39,066 bases of DNA. Source: CADCTM01 sp049671305. GTDB lineage: Bacteria; Cyanobacteriota; Cyanobacteriia; Cyanobacteriales; Coleofasciculaceae. The notes below the pieces were generated by a model. It was not told where the DNA came from, searched no databases, and saw nothing but the letters and a program-made list of their open reading frames with translations. Location: the NCBI GenBank assembly GCA_049671305.1, contig JBATUR010000019.1:1-39066 (forward strand). Reading direction: 5' to 3'. The position numbers and the translations under genes are program-made. This document shows positions 9,059 to 17,813 of the stretch, piece by piece (position 1 is the first letter of the stretch; the number at the start of each line of letters is the position of its first letter).

Positions 9059-10132
9059 TTGAACCGACCAACTCACGGGGGAAACTTAGTCTGGGCAGGA
9101 GCCCTGGCAGGTTGTTCCCCTTCTTTTATTCTTGATTTTTCGGCGAGTATTAATCCCCTCGGTCCACCCCAAAGTGCGATCAGGGCGATTGAGGCGGCTC
9201 TGCAAAATCTGGTAGCTTATCCTCATCCTGGTTACACTCAGCTACGGTTGGCTCTAAATCAGCTACATCCGCATCTGACGCCGGATTGGATTTTACCCGG
9301 AAATGGTTCAGCCGAGTTATTAACTTGGGCTGGGAGAGAACTTGCTCAACTTGATGAGACAATTTTGCTTACCCCAGCCTTTAGTGACTATCAACGCGCC
9401 CTCAAGGCTTTTGATGCCAAGGTGAGCAAGTTTCCACTTCTTGATCCTGCTGGGGTATGGCTGGAACAGTTACCTGAGTCGCTATTTAATGAGCGTGCCG
9501 ACAGGCGAGGGTTGTTGTTAAATAATCCCCATAACCCTAGTGGTATGTTGTTCGATGTAGAGGCAATTTTGCCGCTTCTGGAGCAGTTTGCTTTGGTGGT
9601 GGTGGATGAGGCTTTTATGGATTTTTTGCCCCCTGAGCAGCAACAAAGTTTAATCTCGGTGGTGCAAGATTATGAAAATTTGGTGATTTTGCGATCGCTT
9701 ACCAAGTTTTACAGTCTGCCTGGTTTACGCTTAGGCTATTGCATTGCTCACCCAAAACGGCTGCAACGCTGGCAGCAGTGGCGTGATCCTTGGTCGGTAA
9801 ATTCTTTGGCAGAAGCAGCGGCAATTGCTGTAGTCGGGGATACAGAATTTCAACAAATTACCTGGAATTGGCTAAAAGTAGCGCGGATGCAGTTATACCA
9901 GGGTTTGGCGTCGTTGCCGGGGTTGCAACCTCGGATGAGTGCGGCTAACTTTTTATTAGTACACTCAGATCAATCAGCTTCACAGTTGCAGGAAAAATTA
10001 TTGAAACACAGTCAGATTTTAATTAGAGACTGCCTGAGTTTTCCTGAATTAGGCGATCGCTTTTTCCGGGTTGCCGTGCGGAAAGAAGCCGAAAACCAGC
10101 GCTTGTTGGAAGGGCTGGCAAAGATTCTTTAG
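9059..10132 (+). CDS. cobD: CobD-like PLP enzyme (threonine-phosphate decarboxylase / HisC-type aminotransferase fold)
   Basis: The 357-residue fold-type I PLP enzyme has HGGN near the N-terminus and DFSASINPLGPP, the CobD/CobC signature. NNPHNPSG lies at residues 155-162, VVDEAF at 182-186, and SLTKFYSLPGLRLGY carries the Schiff-base lysine Lys216. CobD makes (R)-1-aminopropan-2-ol phosphate for the nucleotide loop of cobalamin. Cyanobacteria typically make pseudocobalamin, for which this is suitable. A histidinol-phosphate aminotransferase activity is the main alternative. Translation appears to start at TTG 9059, since an in-frame TGA at 9035 leaves no upstream ATG. The ribosome-binding site is poor, so it may be coupled to HU transcription. 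Confidence 0.82.
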   Translation: MNRPTHGGNLVWAGALAGCSPSFILDFSASINPLGPPQSAIRAIEAALQNLVAYPHPGYTQLRLALNQLHPHLTPDWILPGNGSAELLTWAGRELAQLDETILLTPAFSDYQRALKAFDAKVSKFPLLDPAGVWLEQLPESLFNERADRRGLLLNNPHNPSGMLFDVEAILPLLEQFALVVVDEAFMDFLPPEQQQSLISVVQDYENLVILRSLTKFYSLPGLRLGYCIAHPKRLQRWQQWRDPWSVNSLAEAAAIAVVGDTEFQQITWNWLKVARMQLYQGLASLPGLQPRMSAANFLLVHSDQSASQLQEKLLKHSQILIRDCLSFPELGDRFFRVAVRKEAENQRLLEGLAKIL

Positions 10133-10184
10133 AATATGGTGAGGCAAAAGATTATCTAAAGTCAACACTATATACCAATTACCA

Positions 10185-11594
10185 ATGACTGTTGAATATG
10201 ACCTCATCGTGATTGGAGGTAGTCGGGCGGGTATTGATGCCGCCATTACTGCTGCCCATTTAAATGCTCGTGTTGCCTTAATTGAATCACAGCCGCAGCT
10301 AGGTTATGGTGTTTATACATCATCTTTAACTCAGATTGGGCGTGTTGCCAAGCAGGTACAAGAAGCTGCTCAATTTGGTAGCCATACTGAAACTTCTTTA
10401 GTGGATTGGAAAGAGGCGATGCGGTGGAGTCGTGAAGTTGTTTCTACTTGTTCAGAACAACATTCTCCAGCTATTTTGGCATCTTTGGGTATTGATGTAA
10501 TCGATGGTGTGGGAGAATTTTGCCGTCGCCCTTATCTTGGTTTTGTGGTTAATAACCGACGCCTGCGAGCACGAGGATATTTAATTGCTACGGGTTTTCG
10601 CTCAGTTATTCCTAAAATTGCAGGACTACAAACGGCTGGATATTTAACTCCAGAAACTTGGCAGCAAGAATTTCCTGAACAGTTGCCGACAAGTTTAGTT
10701 GTTATTGGTAATGGTGGCATTGCTATTGAGTTGGCGCAGAGTTTGGCGCGGTTGAATTGTGAGGTAACACTTGTTGTTAGTACTAGTCATATTTTGCCAG
10801 ATGAAGACTTAGAAGCAGCGACTTTAATTCAAGCGCAGTTGGAAGCGGAAGGGGTGCGGGTTCTGACTGAAAGTTTGGTTACTCAAGTCAGGAATATAGA
10901 TGGTAAAAAGTGGGTACAGGCGGGAAATCAGGCGCTTGAAACTGATGAAATTATGTTGGCAATTGAGCAGCAACCGAATCTTGAAGCTTTAAATTTGGAG
11001 GGTGTGAAAGTTGAGTTTAATGCTGATGGTATTAAGTTAAATCAGAAGCTTCAGACTACTAATTTTCGCATTTATGCTTGTGGTTTTAGGCAAGATTATT
11101 TGGCTCGATATGAGGCGAATATTGCGGTTAAAAATATCTTATTTTTGCCTATTTTTAAGGTTGATGATCGGGGGATACCTGCGTCTGTTTTTTCTGATCC
11201 GCAACTAGCACGAGTTGGTTTAACGGAAGCGCAAGCAAGGCAGCGTTATGGTAAGGATGTTATGGTGGCGCGGCAATATTTTAAGACTTTGGATAAGGCG
11301 CAAATTTTGGGGGAAACTACGGGTTTTTGTAAAATAGTTGGGCGTCAGAATGGGGAGATTTTGGGGGCTGTTATTGTTGGGCAGGAGGCAGTAGAGTTGA
11401 TCGGTGCGATGGCTTTTTGTGTTCGAGAGAAGTTGAAGATTAAGGCAATTGCTAATTTACCCCATACCTCGCCTACTTTATCAGAAATTATGCAGCAAAC
11501 AGCGATCGAGTGGCAACGGCAAATCCGACGCCACAAGAGGTTAAACGACTTTTGGGAATGGTTTTTTAGTTGGCGGCGTAATTGGTCTAAATAA
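10185..11594 (+). CDS. Pyridine nucleotide-disulfide oxidoreductase-like flavoprotein lacking the redox cysteines
   Basis: The 469-residue protein has the two-nucleotide-domain layout of dihydrolipoamide dehydrogenase and mercuric reductase. There is an N-terminal FAD motif (LIVIGGSRAGIDAA), a central NAD(P) motif (LVVIGNGGIAIELAQSLARL) and a C-terminal dimerisation domain (PASVFSDPQLARVGLTEAQA). The CxxxxC active-site disulfide expected around residues 40-52 is absent; the segment reads LGYGVYTSSLTQIG. The usual HPTLSE ends as SPTLSE, so the catalytic His is replaced by Ser. The FAD-contacting GD after IYA is GF in IYACGFRQ. It may be a non-disulfide FAD reductase or a non-catalytic relative. 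The substrate is unknown. It lies 52 bases after cobD on the same strand. Confidence 0.8.
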   Translation: MTVEYDLIVIGGSRAGIDAAITAAHLNARVALIESQPQLGYGVYTSSLTQIGRVAKQVQEAAQFGSHTETSLVDWKEAMRWSREVVSTCSEQHSPAILASLGIDVIDGVGEFCRRPYLGFVVNNRRLRARGYLIATGFRSVIPKIAGLQTAGYLTPETWQQEFPEQLPTSLVVIGNGGIAIELAQSLARLNCEVTLVVSTSHILPDEDLEAATLIQAQLEAEGVRVLTESLVTQVRNIDGKKWVQAGNQALETDEIMLAIEQQPNLEALNLEGVKVEFNADGIKLNQKLQTTNFRIYACGFRQDYLARYEANIAVKNILFLPIFKVDDRGIPASVFSDPQLARVGLTEAQARQRYGKDVMVARQYFKTLDKAQILGETTGFCKIVGRQNGEILGAVIVGQEAVELIGAMAFCVREKLKIKAIANLPHTSPTLSEIMQQTAIEWQRQIRRHKRLNDFWEWFFSWRRNWSK

Positions 11595-11598
11595 CAGA

Positions 11599-13473
11599 CT
11601 ATGGAGATAGTTTGGCTTTTTTAGCACGGTTATCTTTATACCATTGTGCTACAGCAGGCGACCAGTTTTCGAGATGAATATAAAGCAACTCACAAAATTT
11701 TTGGGCTTCGAGTTGGGCATCTTTTTTCCATCTGAGGTCTAATAGATGTAGAAGCGATCGCAAATTACAACTTAGGACAAAATTTTGTCTGGCGTCAAAG
11801 GGAATTAAACCACGTGCGTGTTCTTCTGAAAGTCCTTCGTCGATGCGTTTTTTGTAATGTTGGCACGCTTCTTTGCACCAGTTTAAATCTTCAAGGCGTT
11901 GCTCTTCCGAGTATAAATAACGCTTACCCTGGCGGTTGGTATATTTTCCCACAGGACGGAGATAAAAGACATCTTCTACATCTTGTTTTCCTTCTACTAC
12001 GTCCACAATTCTTTGTCCCGTATAGCGGAAAGAATTATGAACTATCACTCCATTTCCCACAAAATTATGCCATTGTCCAGCCACTTCTAAATCGTAGGTT
12101 TTTTGTAGTCCAAGATAGCGCACCTGAACGATTTTCATGGGGTGAGCTTTTAACTTTCGACCTTGCGGTTTAGGTTTTTCAGGAAGAGTTTGAATATGAA
12201 CAAAGTTTTGGGCAAACTCTAATTCTAATCCCTGATTATGAATTTTGCGATGACAATCTTCACAGAGAGTCACTAAGTTTTCAAAATCATAAGCCTTTTC
12301 AGGGTGTGAGTAAACTGGGAGCAAATGATGTGCATGAAGTTGATTTCCTCGAACACCACATTGCTGACAAATATAGTCAAATTTTTGATGAACTTGGGGT
12401 GCAATAGTTCGAGTCCATGCTCCTATAGATACTCGTTCTTCAGTTACTCCACCTTTCCAAAAATTACTATCTGCTCCTCGACGTGTAAATTGTTTTGATC
12501 TTTCTCTTCTCTGCTGTCGTTGTTCAGGAGTTTTATCTAAGTGGTAAACTCCTCTAAGCCCCTTATTCCAAGGATTTTTTGTTCCCGATTTACACTTATT
12601 CAGATTAAGTTTGTGGATATAAACCCACTTTTTGATAGTTTCAATTGAGCAATCAGCTTTTTGAGCCATCTGTCTAACAGTTAACCCGACTGATAGTTGC
12701 TCTTGTAGCCAATTTTTATCCCTGTATAATCCTTCTCCAACAATGACACCATTAGTCATTAAATAGCAATCATCTTGATAAGAAATAACTTCTCGATTAA
12801 CATCAGTTTTGAGTAGTAGTGCCTCTCCCATCGTTTGCCAACTTTTATCCGTCAGAAGGCGATGATTTTTAGTGCAATCTAATGTTCTACCATCTTCAAG
12901 AGTTAAACGATAAACAGGCTGTATACCCTGCTCAAAAACTTCCTGAATATGACCAACCTCAAATATTCCGGTATCTTCATTAAGAACCCGAAGATTCATT
13001 TTTTGTAAGCGGGATTTACAATCTCTCCTATAGCTAAGTAGTGCTTCTCCATTACGCCCCTTAATTTTTCTTTCACGGATTGCTTTTTCTCCATTTGCCC
13101 ACAAGTCATAAAGTTCGGCAATTTTAAGTTTTCTTAAAGTACCTGAAGCCTTGACAAAAGTAACTTCAGTATCTCCTGAAAGACATTGAACATCAAAACT
13201 CACCCCAACCCGATGAGTCCTAACTTGCTGCATCATTGAATGGGGAAAATAACCAACATTAAAGGTAATTTGAGGATGCTCTAATGGTCCATAATGACCA
13301 CGATCGCCTGATAATAAATGCTTAACGATTAATTCACCAGCACTCTCTTCCGAGGGCCACTTTTCATGGCTATCCCACACATAACCTTCTGAATAATCTT
13401 GATGCATTGCTGCCCAAACTACTTGTTGTGGATTTGGGGTTGCAGCAATTACATCAATCCGAAATTTTTCCAT
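11599..13473 (-). CDS. thyX: ThyX, flavin-dependent thymidylate synthase precursor interrupted by an HNH intein
   Basis: ThyX methylates dUMP to dTMP using methylenetetrahydrofolate, with FAD and NADPH as reductant. The 624-residue precursor contains N-extein 1-96, an intein 97-480 and C-extein 481-624. Joining the exteins gives a 240-residue ThyX with a continuous motif QQVRTHRVGVSFDVQ joined to SFRYTGQR. The C-extein ends normally with LRSLLHLLDLRWKKDAQLEAQ and a short tail. The splice point falls exactly before the conserved Ser481, so the enzyme should be inactive until spliced. The gene is third in a minus-strand run CobO-like, dcd, thyX. The dcd stop lies 40 bases upstream, and the two enzymes act in sequence in dTMP synthesis. 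Confidence 0.95.
   Translation of the reverse strand: MEKFRIDVIAATPNPQQVVWAAMHQDYSEGYVWDSHEKWPSEESAGELIVKHLLSGDRGHYGPLEHPQITFNVGYFPHSMMQQVRTHRVGVSFDVQCLSGDTEVTFVKASGTLRKLKIAELYDLWANGEKAIRERKIKGRNGEALLSYRRDCKSRLQKMNLRVLNEDTGIFEVGHIQEVFEQGIQPVYRLTLEDGRTLDCTKNHRLLTDKSWQTMGEALLLKTDVNREVISYQDDCYLMTNGVIVGEGLYRDKNWLQEQLSVGLTVRQMAQKADCSIETIKKWVYIHKLNLNKCKSGTKNPWNKGLRGVYHLDKTPEQRQQRRERSKQFTRRGADSNFWKGGVTEERVSIGAWTRTIAPQVHQKFDYICQQCGVRGNQLHAHHLLPVYSHPEKAYDFENLVTLCEDCHRKIHNQGLELEFAQNFVHIQTLPEKPKPQGRKLKAHPMKIVQVRYLGLQKTYDLEVAGQWHNFVGNGVIVHNSFRYTGQRIVDVVEGKQDVEDVFYLRPVGKYTNRQGKRYLYSEEQRLEDLNWCKEACQHYKKRIDEGLSEEHARGLIPFDARQNFVLSCNLRSLLHLLDLRWKKDAQLEAQKFCELLYIHLENWSPAVAQWYKDNRAKKAKLSP
12034..13185 (-). mobile_element. 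Intein with HNH homing endonuclease inside ThyX
   Basis: The 384-residue intein begins with Cys97 in CLSGDTEVTFVKASG (block A). It has block B with DCTKNHRLLT and ends with HNFVGNGVIVHN (block G, terminal His-Asn), followed by Ser as +1 nucleophile. All residues needed for class-1 splicing are visible. The centre carries a helix-turn-helix-like segment (TVRQMAQKADCSIETIKKW) and an HNH nuclease. The nuclease shows CQQCG, HAHHLLPVYS and LCEDCHRKIH, so zinc ligands and catalytic His are present. Both splicing and homing therefore look intact. The DNA boundaries are the Cys codon at 13183-13185 and the Asn codon at 12034-12036. Confidence 0.93.
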
Positions 13474-13513
13474 TTTAATCTATATAATAAATACTGATTT
13501 TTTCTTGAATTTA

Positions 13514-14095
13514 TCAAACTTTTGAACAAACTACTTGTTCTGGTTGGTCTTGATATTTGCCGCGCCGCTGTTCATAACTGACAGAGCAAGGATTTCCTGA
13601 TAAAAATAGTAGTTGTACAACGCCTTCTGAGGCATACATTCGACAGTCTGCACTAGAAGAATTGGAGAATTCTAAAGTTAAATGACCGCGCCATCCTGCT
13701 TCTGCTGGTGTTAAGTTCGCAATTAAACCAACACGGGCATAAGTGCTTTTGCCAATGCACAAAACTGAAATATCATCGGGAACTGCCAAATGTTCTAAAG
13801 CTACTCCTAATCCATAAGAATGGGCAGGTAAAATAAAGTAACTACCATTATCATCGTGATGAAGACTAACGGCTTCTAAATTATTGGGATTAAAGTTTTT
13901 GGGGTCAACAACAGTACCAGGAATATGCCGAAATACTCGAAATTCTACGGGCGAAAGCCGCAAGTCATAACCATAGCTGCTAAGTCCGTAAGAAATCACG
14001 GGTAGCCCTTCAACATGACGAATTAACTTTGGTTCAAAAGGCGAAATCATGCCCTTTGCTGCCATTTCAATAATCCAAGTATCGTTCTTGATCAT
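13514..14095 (-). CDS. dcd: dCTP deaminase (Dcd)
   Basis: The 193-residue protein has the dUTPase-fold signatures of Dcd: YGLSSYGYDLRLS near residue 36, IGKSTYARVGL at 114-124 and GWRGHLTLEFSN with the catalytic Glu142. It deaminates dCTP to dUTP; dUTPase then gives dUMP for ThyX. An alternative is the bifunctional dCTP deaminase/dUTPase type, which I cannot exclude from sequence alone. It lies between the CobO-like gene (22 bases away) and thyX (40 bases away) on the minus strand. No clear ribosome-binding site precedes its ATG, which suggests coupling to the upstream gene. Confidence 0.93.
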   Translation of the reverse strand: MIKNDTWIIEMAAKGMISPFEPKLIRHVEGLPVISYGLSSYGYDLRLSPVEFRVFRHIPGTVVDPKNFNPNNLEAVSLHHDDNGSYFILPAHSYGLGVALEHLAVPDDISVLCIGKSTYARVGLIANLTPAEAGWRGHLTLEFSNSSSADCRMYASEGVVQLLFLSGNPCSVSYEQRRGKYQDQPEQVVCSKV

Positions 14096-14117
14096 AGTAT
14101 TTAATTAAGATTGGTAA

Positions 14118-14654
14118 TTAAGGTTGATGAGAGCGGCGAATTTCGGTAATTTGATCAGCAATATCAAGCAGTGCCTGGGGCATTTTTGGTCCTGTAAGAA
14201 TTAGGTCAACATTGCTGGGACGTTGCTTAATAAATGCTAGGACTTCGGCTTGAGAAATAAAGCCAAAGTTGATGGCTAAACTAAGTTCATCGAGAACAAC
14301 TAAAGAATATTTGCCTTGAGATACAACATCAGTCGTATATTGCCACAATTCTCTTAAAGCGATAGATTCTGCCTCGTCCAACTCAGGGGTATCAATATAG
14401 CGTGGAACATCGCAGCGAATCCAGTCTAAGTGTTGTCCTAAACGCACGGGATGCTGATGTCCTTGTCCGATACCGCCTTTGAGGAACTGCACAACCAGCA
14501 CAGGGGTACCTTGTCCGGCAATTCTCAGGGCTTGAGCGATGACGTTGGTGAAAAAGCTACGATGGGGGCTGGTAAAGACTTGTATTAGTCCTGCAATAGA
14601 GTAGGGTTCGGTTCTAGGTGGATTAATGGGAGTAGCTTCTAACTGGGAAACCAT
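14118..14654 (-). CDS. CobO/BtuR-like P-loop-fold protein with degenerate Walker A
   Basis: The 178-residue protein aligns by eye with corrinoid adenosyltransferases of the CobO/BtuR family. IAGLIQVFT aligns with the start of strand 1, ALRIAGQGTPVLVVQFLKGG with the conserved VVQFxKG block, and YSLVVLDELSLAINFGFI with the Walker B-like VVLDE. The end, LILTGPKMPQALLDIADQITEIR, matches ILTGR.AP..LIEIADLVTEM. The GNGKGKTTAA Walker A is missing; residues 28-37 read TSPHRSFFTN. ATP binding as in CobO is therefore unlikely. It may be a regulatory or repurposed relative. It is first in the run with dcd and thyX. Confidence 0.75.
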   Translation of the reverse strand: MVSQLEATPINPPRTEPYSIAGLIQVFTSPHRSFFTNVIAQALRIAGQGTPVLVVQFLKGGIGQGHQHPVRLGQHLDWIRCDVPRYIDTPELDEAESIALRELWQYTTDVVSQGKYSLVVLDELSLAINFGFISQAEVLAFIKQRPSNVDLILTGPKMPQALLDIADQITEIRRSHQP

Positions 14655-14866
14655 AAGTTAATTCGTTTGGGGGCAACAGATTTTTGTTGCTAATCAAACT
14701 GTTATTTTACTGTTGTTAGCGTATTTTTTGAGTCGCCTACCTCAAAACACACTACATTTATATGCAGTTAAGGGTTCAAAGCCTTGAGTTTGGCGACAAA
14801 GATGGGGAATTGGGTAAAAATATGTACAAAATTAACTTATCTAAAAGCAAGTAGGAGTATTTTATT

Positions 14867-15451
14867 GTGAAGCTGGTGATTCTGGGGGGACCTGGAGCAG
14901 GTAAGGGAACACAGGCTCAACCGTTGTGCCGCCATCTGGGTATCTCTGAGATTTCTACTAGTAATATACTGCGTGAAGCGATCGCCTCTGGCACTGAGTT
15001 GGGGCACGAGGCAAAGATTTATGTCGAAAAGGGTGAATTAGTTCCTGATCCAATTCTGATTGAATTTGTGCGGACTCGTCTAGTGCAACCAGATGCGGCT
15101 GTGGGTTGGTTGCTAGAAGGCTATCCGCGCACGGCTTTCCAGGCGGAGGAGTTGGATTTTTTGTTGGATGATTTGGGGCTACAGTTGGATTGGGCGATTT
15201 ATCTGCAGGTAACGGAGTCGGTGATGATGAGCCGTTGTTTGGGGCGTCAGGCAAGCGTCGCGGGTACGACTTCGCCAGAATTACGTCTTGATGATCAGCC
15301 TCAAATTATCCAACGGCGGATTAATCTTTTTTATGAGCGCACGATGCCGATGCTGGAATATTATGGATATCGGCAGCGCCTTTTAACAATAAATGCTGAC
15401 CAATCTCCACAACAAGTACAGCAAGAGATTTTCCAGAAACTCCATACTTGA
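14867..15451 (+). CDS. adk: Adenylate kinase-family nucleoside monophosphate kinase (short type)
   Basis: The 194-residue protein begins MKLVILGGPGAGKGTQAQ, with a perfect P-loop at residues 7-15. It continues with ISTSNILREAI, KGELVPDPILIEFV, LLEGYPRTAFQAEEL (NMP-binding) and RRINLFYERTMPML. It interconverts AMP and ATP with ADP. There is no long LID domain, so it is the short form, and the usual DGFPRT is EGYPRT. Cyanobacteria commonly have another adk in the ribosomal protein cluster, so this is probably a second copy. The start is GTG at 14867, with GTAGGAG nine bases upstream. Substrate preference could be another NMP. Confidence 0.88.
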   Translation: MKLVILGGPGAGKGTQAQPLCRHLGISEISTSNILREAIASGTELGHEAKIYVEKGELVPDPILIEFVRTRLVQPDAAVGWLLEGYPRTAFQAEELDFLLDDLGLQLDWAIYLQVTESVMMSRCLGRQASVAGTTSPELRLDDQPQIIQRRINLFYERTMPMLEYYGYRQRLLTINADQSPQQVQQEIFQKLHT

Positions 15452-15505
15452 TGAGCTTATCGTTTAAAATGCTCACCTATCGATGTTTCAACAGAGAGAC
15501 TGCTT

Positions 15506-16222
15506 ATGTCTTGGCAACGCCCAGATCACCGACAACCTGACGAATTGCGCCCAATTAGCTTTGAGCGAGATTTCACCAAATTTGCCCTGGCTTCGGTTTT
15601 AACCCGCTGTGGCAACACGCAAGTGCTTTGTACGGTGACGGTGCAGCAGGGTGTGCCGAGGTTTTTGGAAGGTAGTGGTAGCGGCTGGCTGACGGCTGAG
15701 TATCGGATGCTGCCAGGTGCGACACCTCAACGTCAGGCACGAGAGTTGATGAAGTTGTCGGGGCGTACTCAGGAAATTCAACGCTTGATCGGACGGAGTT
15801 TGCGGGCGTCGTTGGATTTAAAGGCTCTGGGAGAGCGCACTGTAACGGTTGATGCTGACGTATTGCAGGCGGATGCGGGGACCCGTACCACTTCAATTAC
15901 GGGGGGCTACGTGGCGCTAGCAGATGCTTTGGGGAAGTTGGTTAAGCAGGGGGAGTTGGAGCGATCGCCAATAGCTCATCAAATCGCGGCTGTGTCTGTG
16001 GGAATTTTAGAAGGTGAGCCTTTTTTGGATCTTAATTACTTAGAAGATGTCGCCGCTGAGGTAGATTTTAATCTGGTTATGAATGAGGAATTAGGCATTA
16101 TTGAAGCGCAAGGTACGGCAGAGTCTGGTGCTTATAGTCGCGCTCAACTAAATCAAATTATGGATTTAGCTGAAAAGGGCATTCGAGAGTTACAAATTGC
16201 CCAGCGACAGGCTTTGTTGTAA
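15506..16222 (+). CDS. rph: Ribonuclease PH
   Basis: This is a 238-residue phosphorolytic 3'-5' exoribonuclease that trims tRNA 3' ends. It opens RPDHRQPDELRPISFERDFT, the RNase PH signature. It contains GWLTAEYRMLPGAT, the Arg-rich QARELMKLSGRTQEIQRLIG that binds phosphate and tRNA, and DADVLQADAGTRTTSITGG with the acidic residues that position metal. It ends with ELGIIEAQGTAESGAYSR. The length is normal and it starts 54 bases after adk. It converges with the glycosyltransferase gene, with only 13 bases between stops. Confidence 0.96.
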   Translation: MSWQRPDHRQPDELRPISFERDFTKFALASVLTRCGNTQVLCTVTVQQGVPRFLEGSGSGWLTAEYRMLPGATPQRQARELMKLSGRTQEIQRLIGRSLRASLDLKALGERTVTVDADVLQADAGTRTTSITGGYVALADALGKLVKQGELERSPIAHQIAAVSVGILEGEPFLDLNYLEDVAAEVDFNLVMNEELGIIEAQGTAESGAYSRAQLNQIMDLAEKGIRELQIAQRQALL

Positions 16223-16235
16223 TTAATTATAACCC

Positions 16236-17813
16236 TTATTTTACAAGTTTCCAAAGCCAAGTTTTCTGATCTTGCTGTGCCTGATAAATCGGCACTCTTT
16301 GGAGATTTTGTGATTGTGCTAGCTGCTGAAATGATTTATCTGAATCTCCATAAATAAACCTTTCACTAAAGCCTGAAGCAATTTGAGGAAATGGTGCGTT
16401 TTCTGGGAAGAATTGAAAGCGCACGTCGGGTTTTAGGCTGTAGCTGAGAGCCAAAAGATTACCGAGATTATTGCCAGAAACTTCAGTAATTACCAGTGGA
16501 CGTTTTGCCTGATTAATTATCTTAGCTACGGGTGCAAATTGATAGCCATAAGCCATATTCCACCAAGTCTCTGCCTGGGAACCAACTATTCCGGATAAGA
16601 CAGCACTGGAAATTAGTATAACTCCACATATTTGCCACAGTTGTTTTTGCCAGCGAGGCAGTAAATCAAAGCTAATTTTATTAGCTAATAAGTAAGCAAC
16701 TGCGATTAAAATTCCTAGTTGGCAAGACATAAGATAGCGACTCATAGCAGAGCGATAACCGCCAAAAAGCAAATCGGGAAGTATTAAAGCCAGTGCTGGT
16801 GTAGCGATTAAGGTTATGACAAACAACCAGATTGTTTTTGGTGTGGTTTTAACTAAAAAGTAAAGTGAATATGCCACAAGCGAAACTATAAATAAAATTA
16901 CTACTGATAGGGGAATTTGATAGATTAATGGAGCCGAAGAGTTAACTCCTAAATCTAGAAAGGCGCGGCTAATATTCCCTACCCAAGTTATTATTAAAGA
17001 TAGTAAACTCTTACGCTGAGATTGCCAGCCTGTTGTGTTTGTAATCGAGGCAGAGTAATTGATGACAATCCAAATCCAAGGTATAAAAGCCAAAACTCCT
17101 AGCAAGGAAGATAAGAGGTAAGCGGTGATAGTTTTAGTCCATCTAAAGTTTTGAATAGCTAAAACATAAATACCATGTCCAATTGCTACTAAAGCAAAGA
17201 ATAAGTGTGCATAAAAACCTACTGCGACTGTAGTTGCATAAATTGCCCAATTTGATATTTTTTTAATCCTAATTGCCTTTAACAGCGACCAACTAGATAG
17301 TAAGATTATTACTGCCCATAAACCATAATTTCTTGCTTCTCTAGCATAGAGTATTTGGAAGGGAGAAAGTGCAACTAATACCATTGCCATCCATCCAGTT
17401 AATGGTAAGACAAATAACTCATTGCACAGCAAATAAACGGCAGGAAATGCTAACAAGCTAATCAAGGATGAGAAGCCTCTAGTAATTGCTGGAGAATGAC
17501 CAAAAATCTGTGTCCAAAATCTTGCCATCACGAAGAAAAGTGGAGGGATTTGAGGTTCTTCTAATGCCAAACCTTGGATAGTACCGCTAACACCTTTTTC
17601 AGGATTAGGACGTTGATATTTTTGCAATTCGTCGAGACTAATTACTTGTCCTTGTGATACTTCTTGAATGACTTCTGCCTGTGTATATCCAGAAATTCGT
17701 AAGGAGGTAAAAACTTCATCAATCCAGTAAGATTTTCCTTCAAGATTGACAAAGCGAAAAAATACACCCATGATCAATAAAATAATCAGTAAAATTCGTA
17801 ACTTTTCTTTCAT
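16236..17813 (-). CDS. GT-C membrane glycosyltransferase, GT39/ArnT-like
   Basis: The 525-residue polytopic membrane protein has about ten hydrophobic segments. An acidic pair follows the first helix in YWIDEVFTSLR (Asp32, Glu33), the position of the catalytic Asp in GT-C enzymes of the PMT/ArnT type. A short loop PQIPPLFFVMARFW follows, and YAREARNYGLWAV is the ARxY/YGL element of the DUF2723/GT39 group. Such enzymes move a sugar from a polyprenyl-phosphate donor to an acceptor outside the membrane. The C-terminal soluble part (after about residue 430) is short. It faces away from the MBOAT operon and may share its promoter region. Donor and acceptor are unknown. Confidence 0.8.
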   Translation of the reverse strand: MKEKLRILLIILLIMGVFFRFVNLEGKSYWIDEVFTSLRISGYTQAEVIQEVSQGQVISLDELQKYQRPNPEKGVSGTIQGLALEEPQIPPLFFVMARFWTQIFGHSPAITRGFSSLISLLAFPAVYLLCNELFVLPLTGWMAMVLVALSPFQILYAREARNYGLWAVIILLSSWSLLKAIRIKKISNWAIYATTVAVGFYAHLFFALVAIGHGIYVLAIQNFRWTKTITAYLLSSLLGVLAFIPWIWIVINYSASITNTTGWQSQRKSLLSLIITWVGNISRAFLDLGVNSSAPLIYQIPLSVVILFIVSLVAYSLYFLVKTTPKTIWLFVITLIATPALALILPDLLFGGYRSAMSRYLMSCQLGILIAVAYLLANKISFDLLPRWQKQLWQICGVILISSAVLSGIVGSQAETWWNMAYGYQFAPVAKIINQAKRPLVITEVSGNNLGNLLALSYSLKPDVRFQFFPENAPFPQIASGFSERFIYGDSDKSFQQLAQSQNLQRVPIYQAQQDQKTWLWKLVK

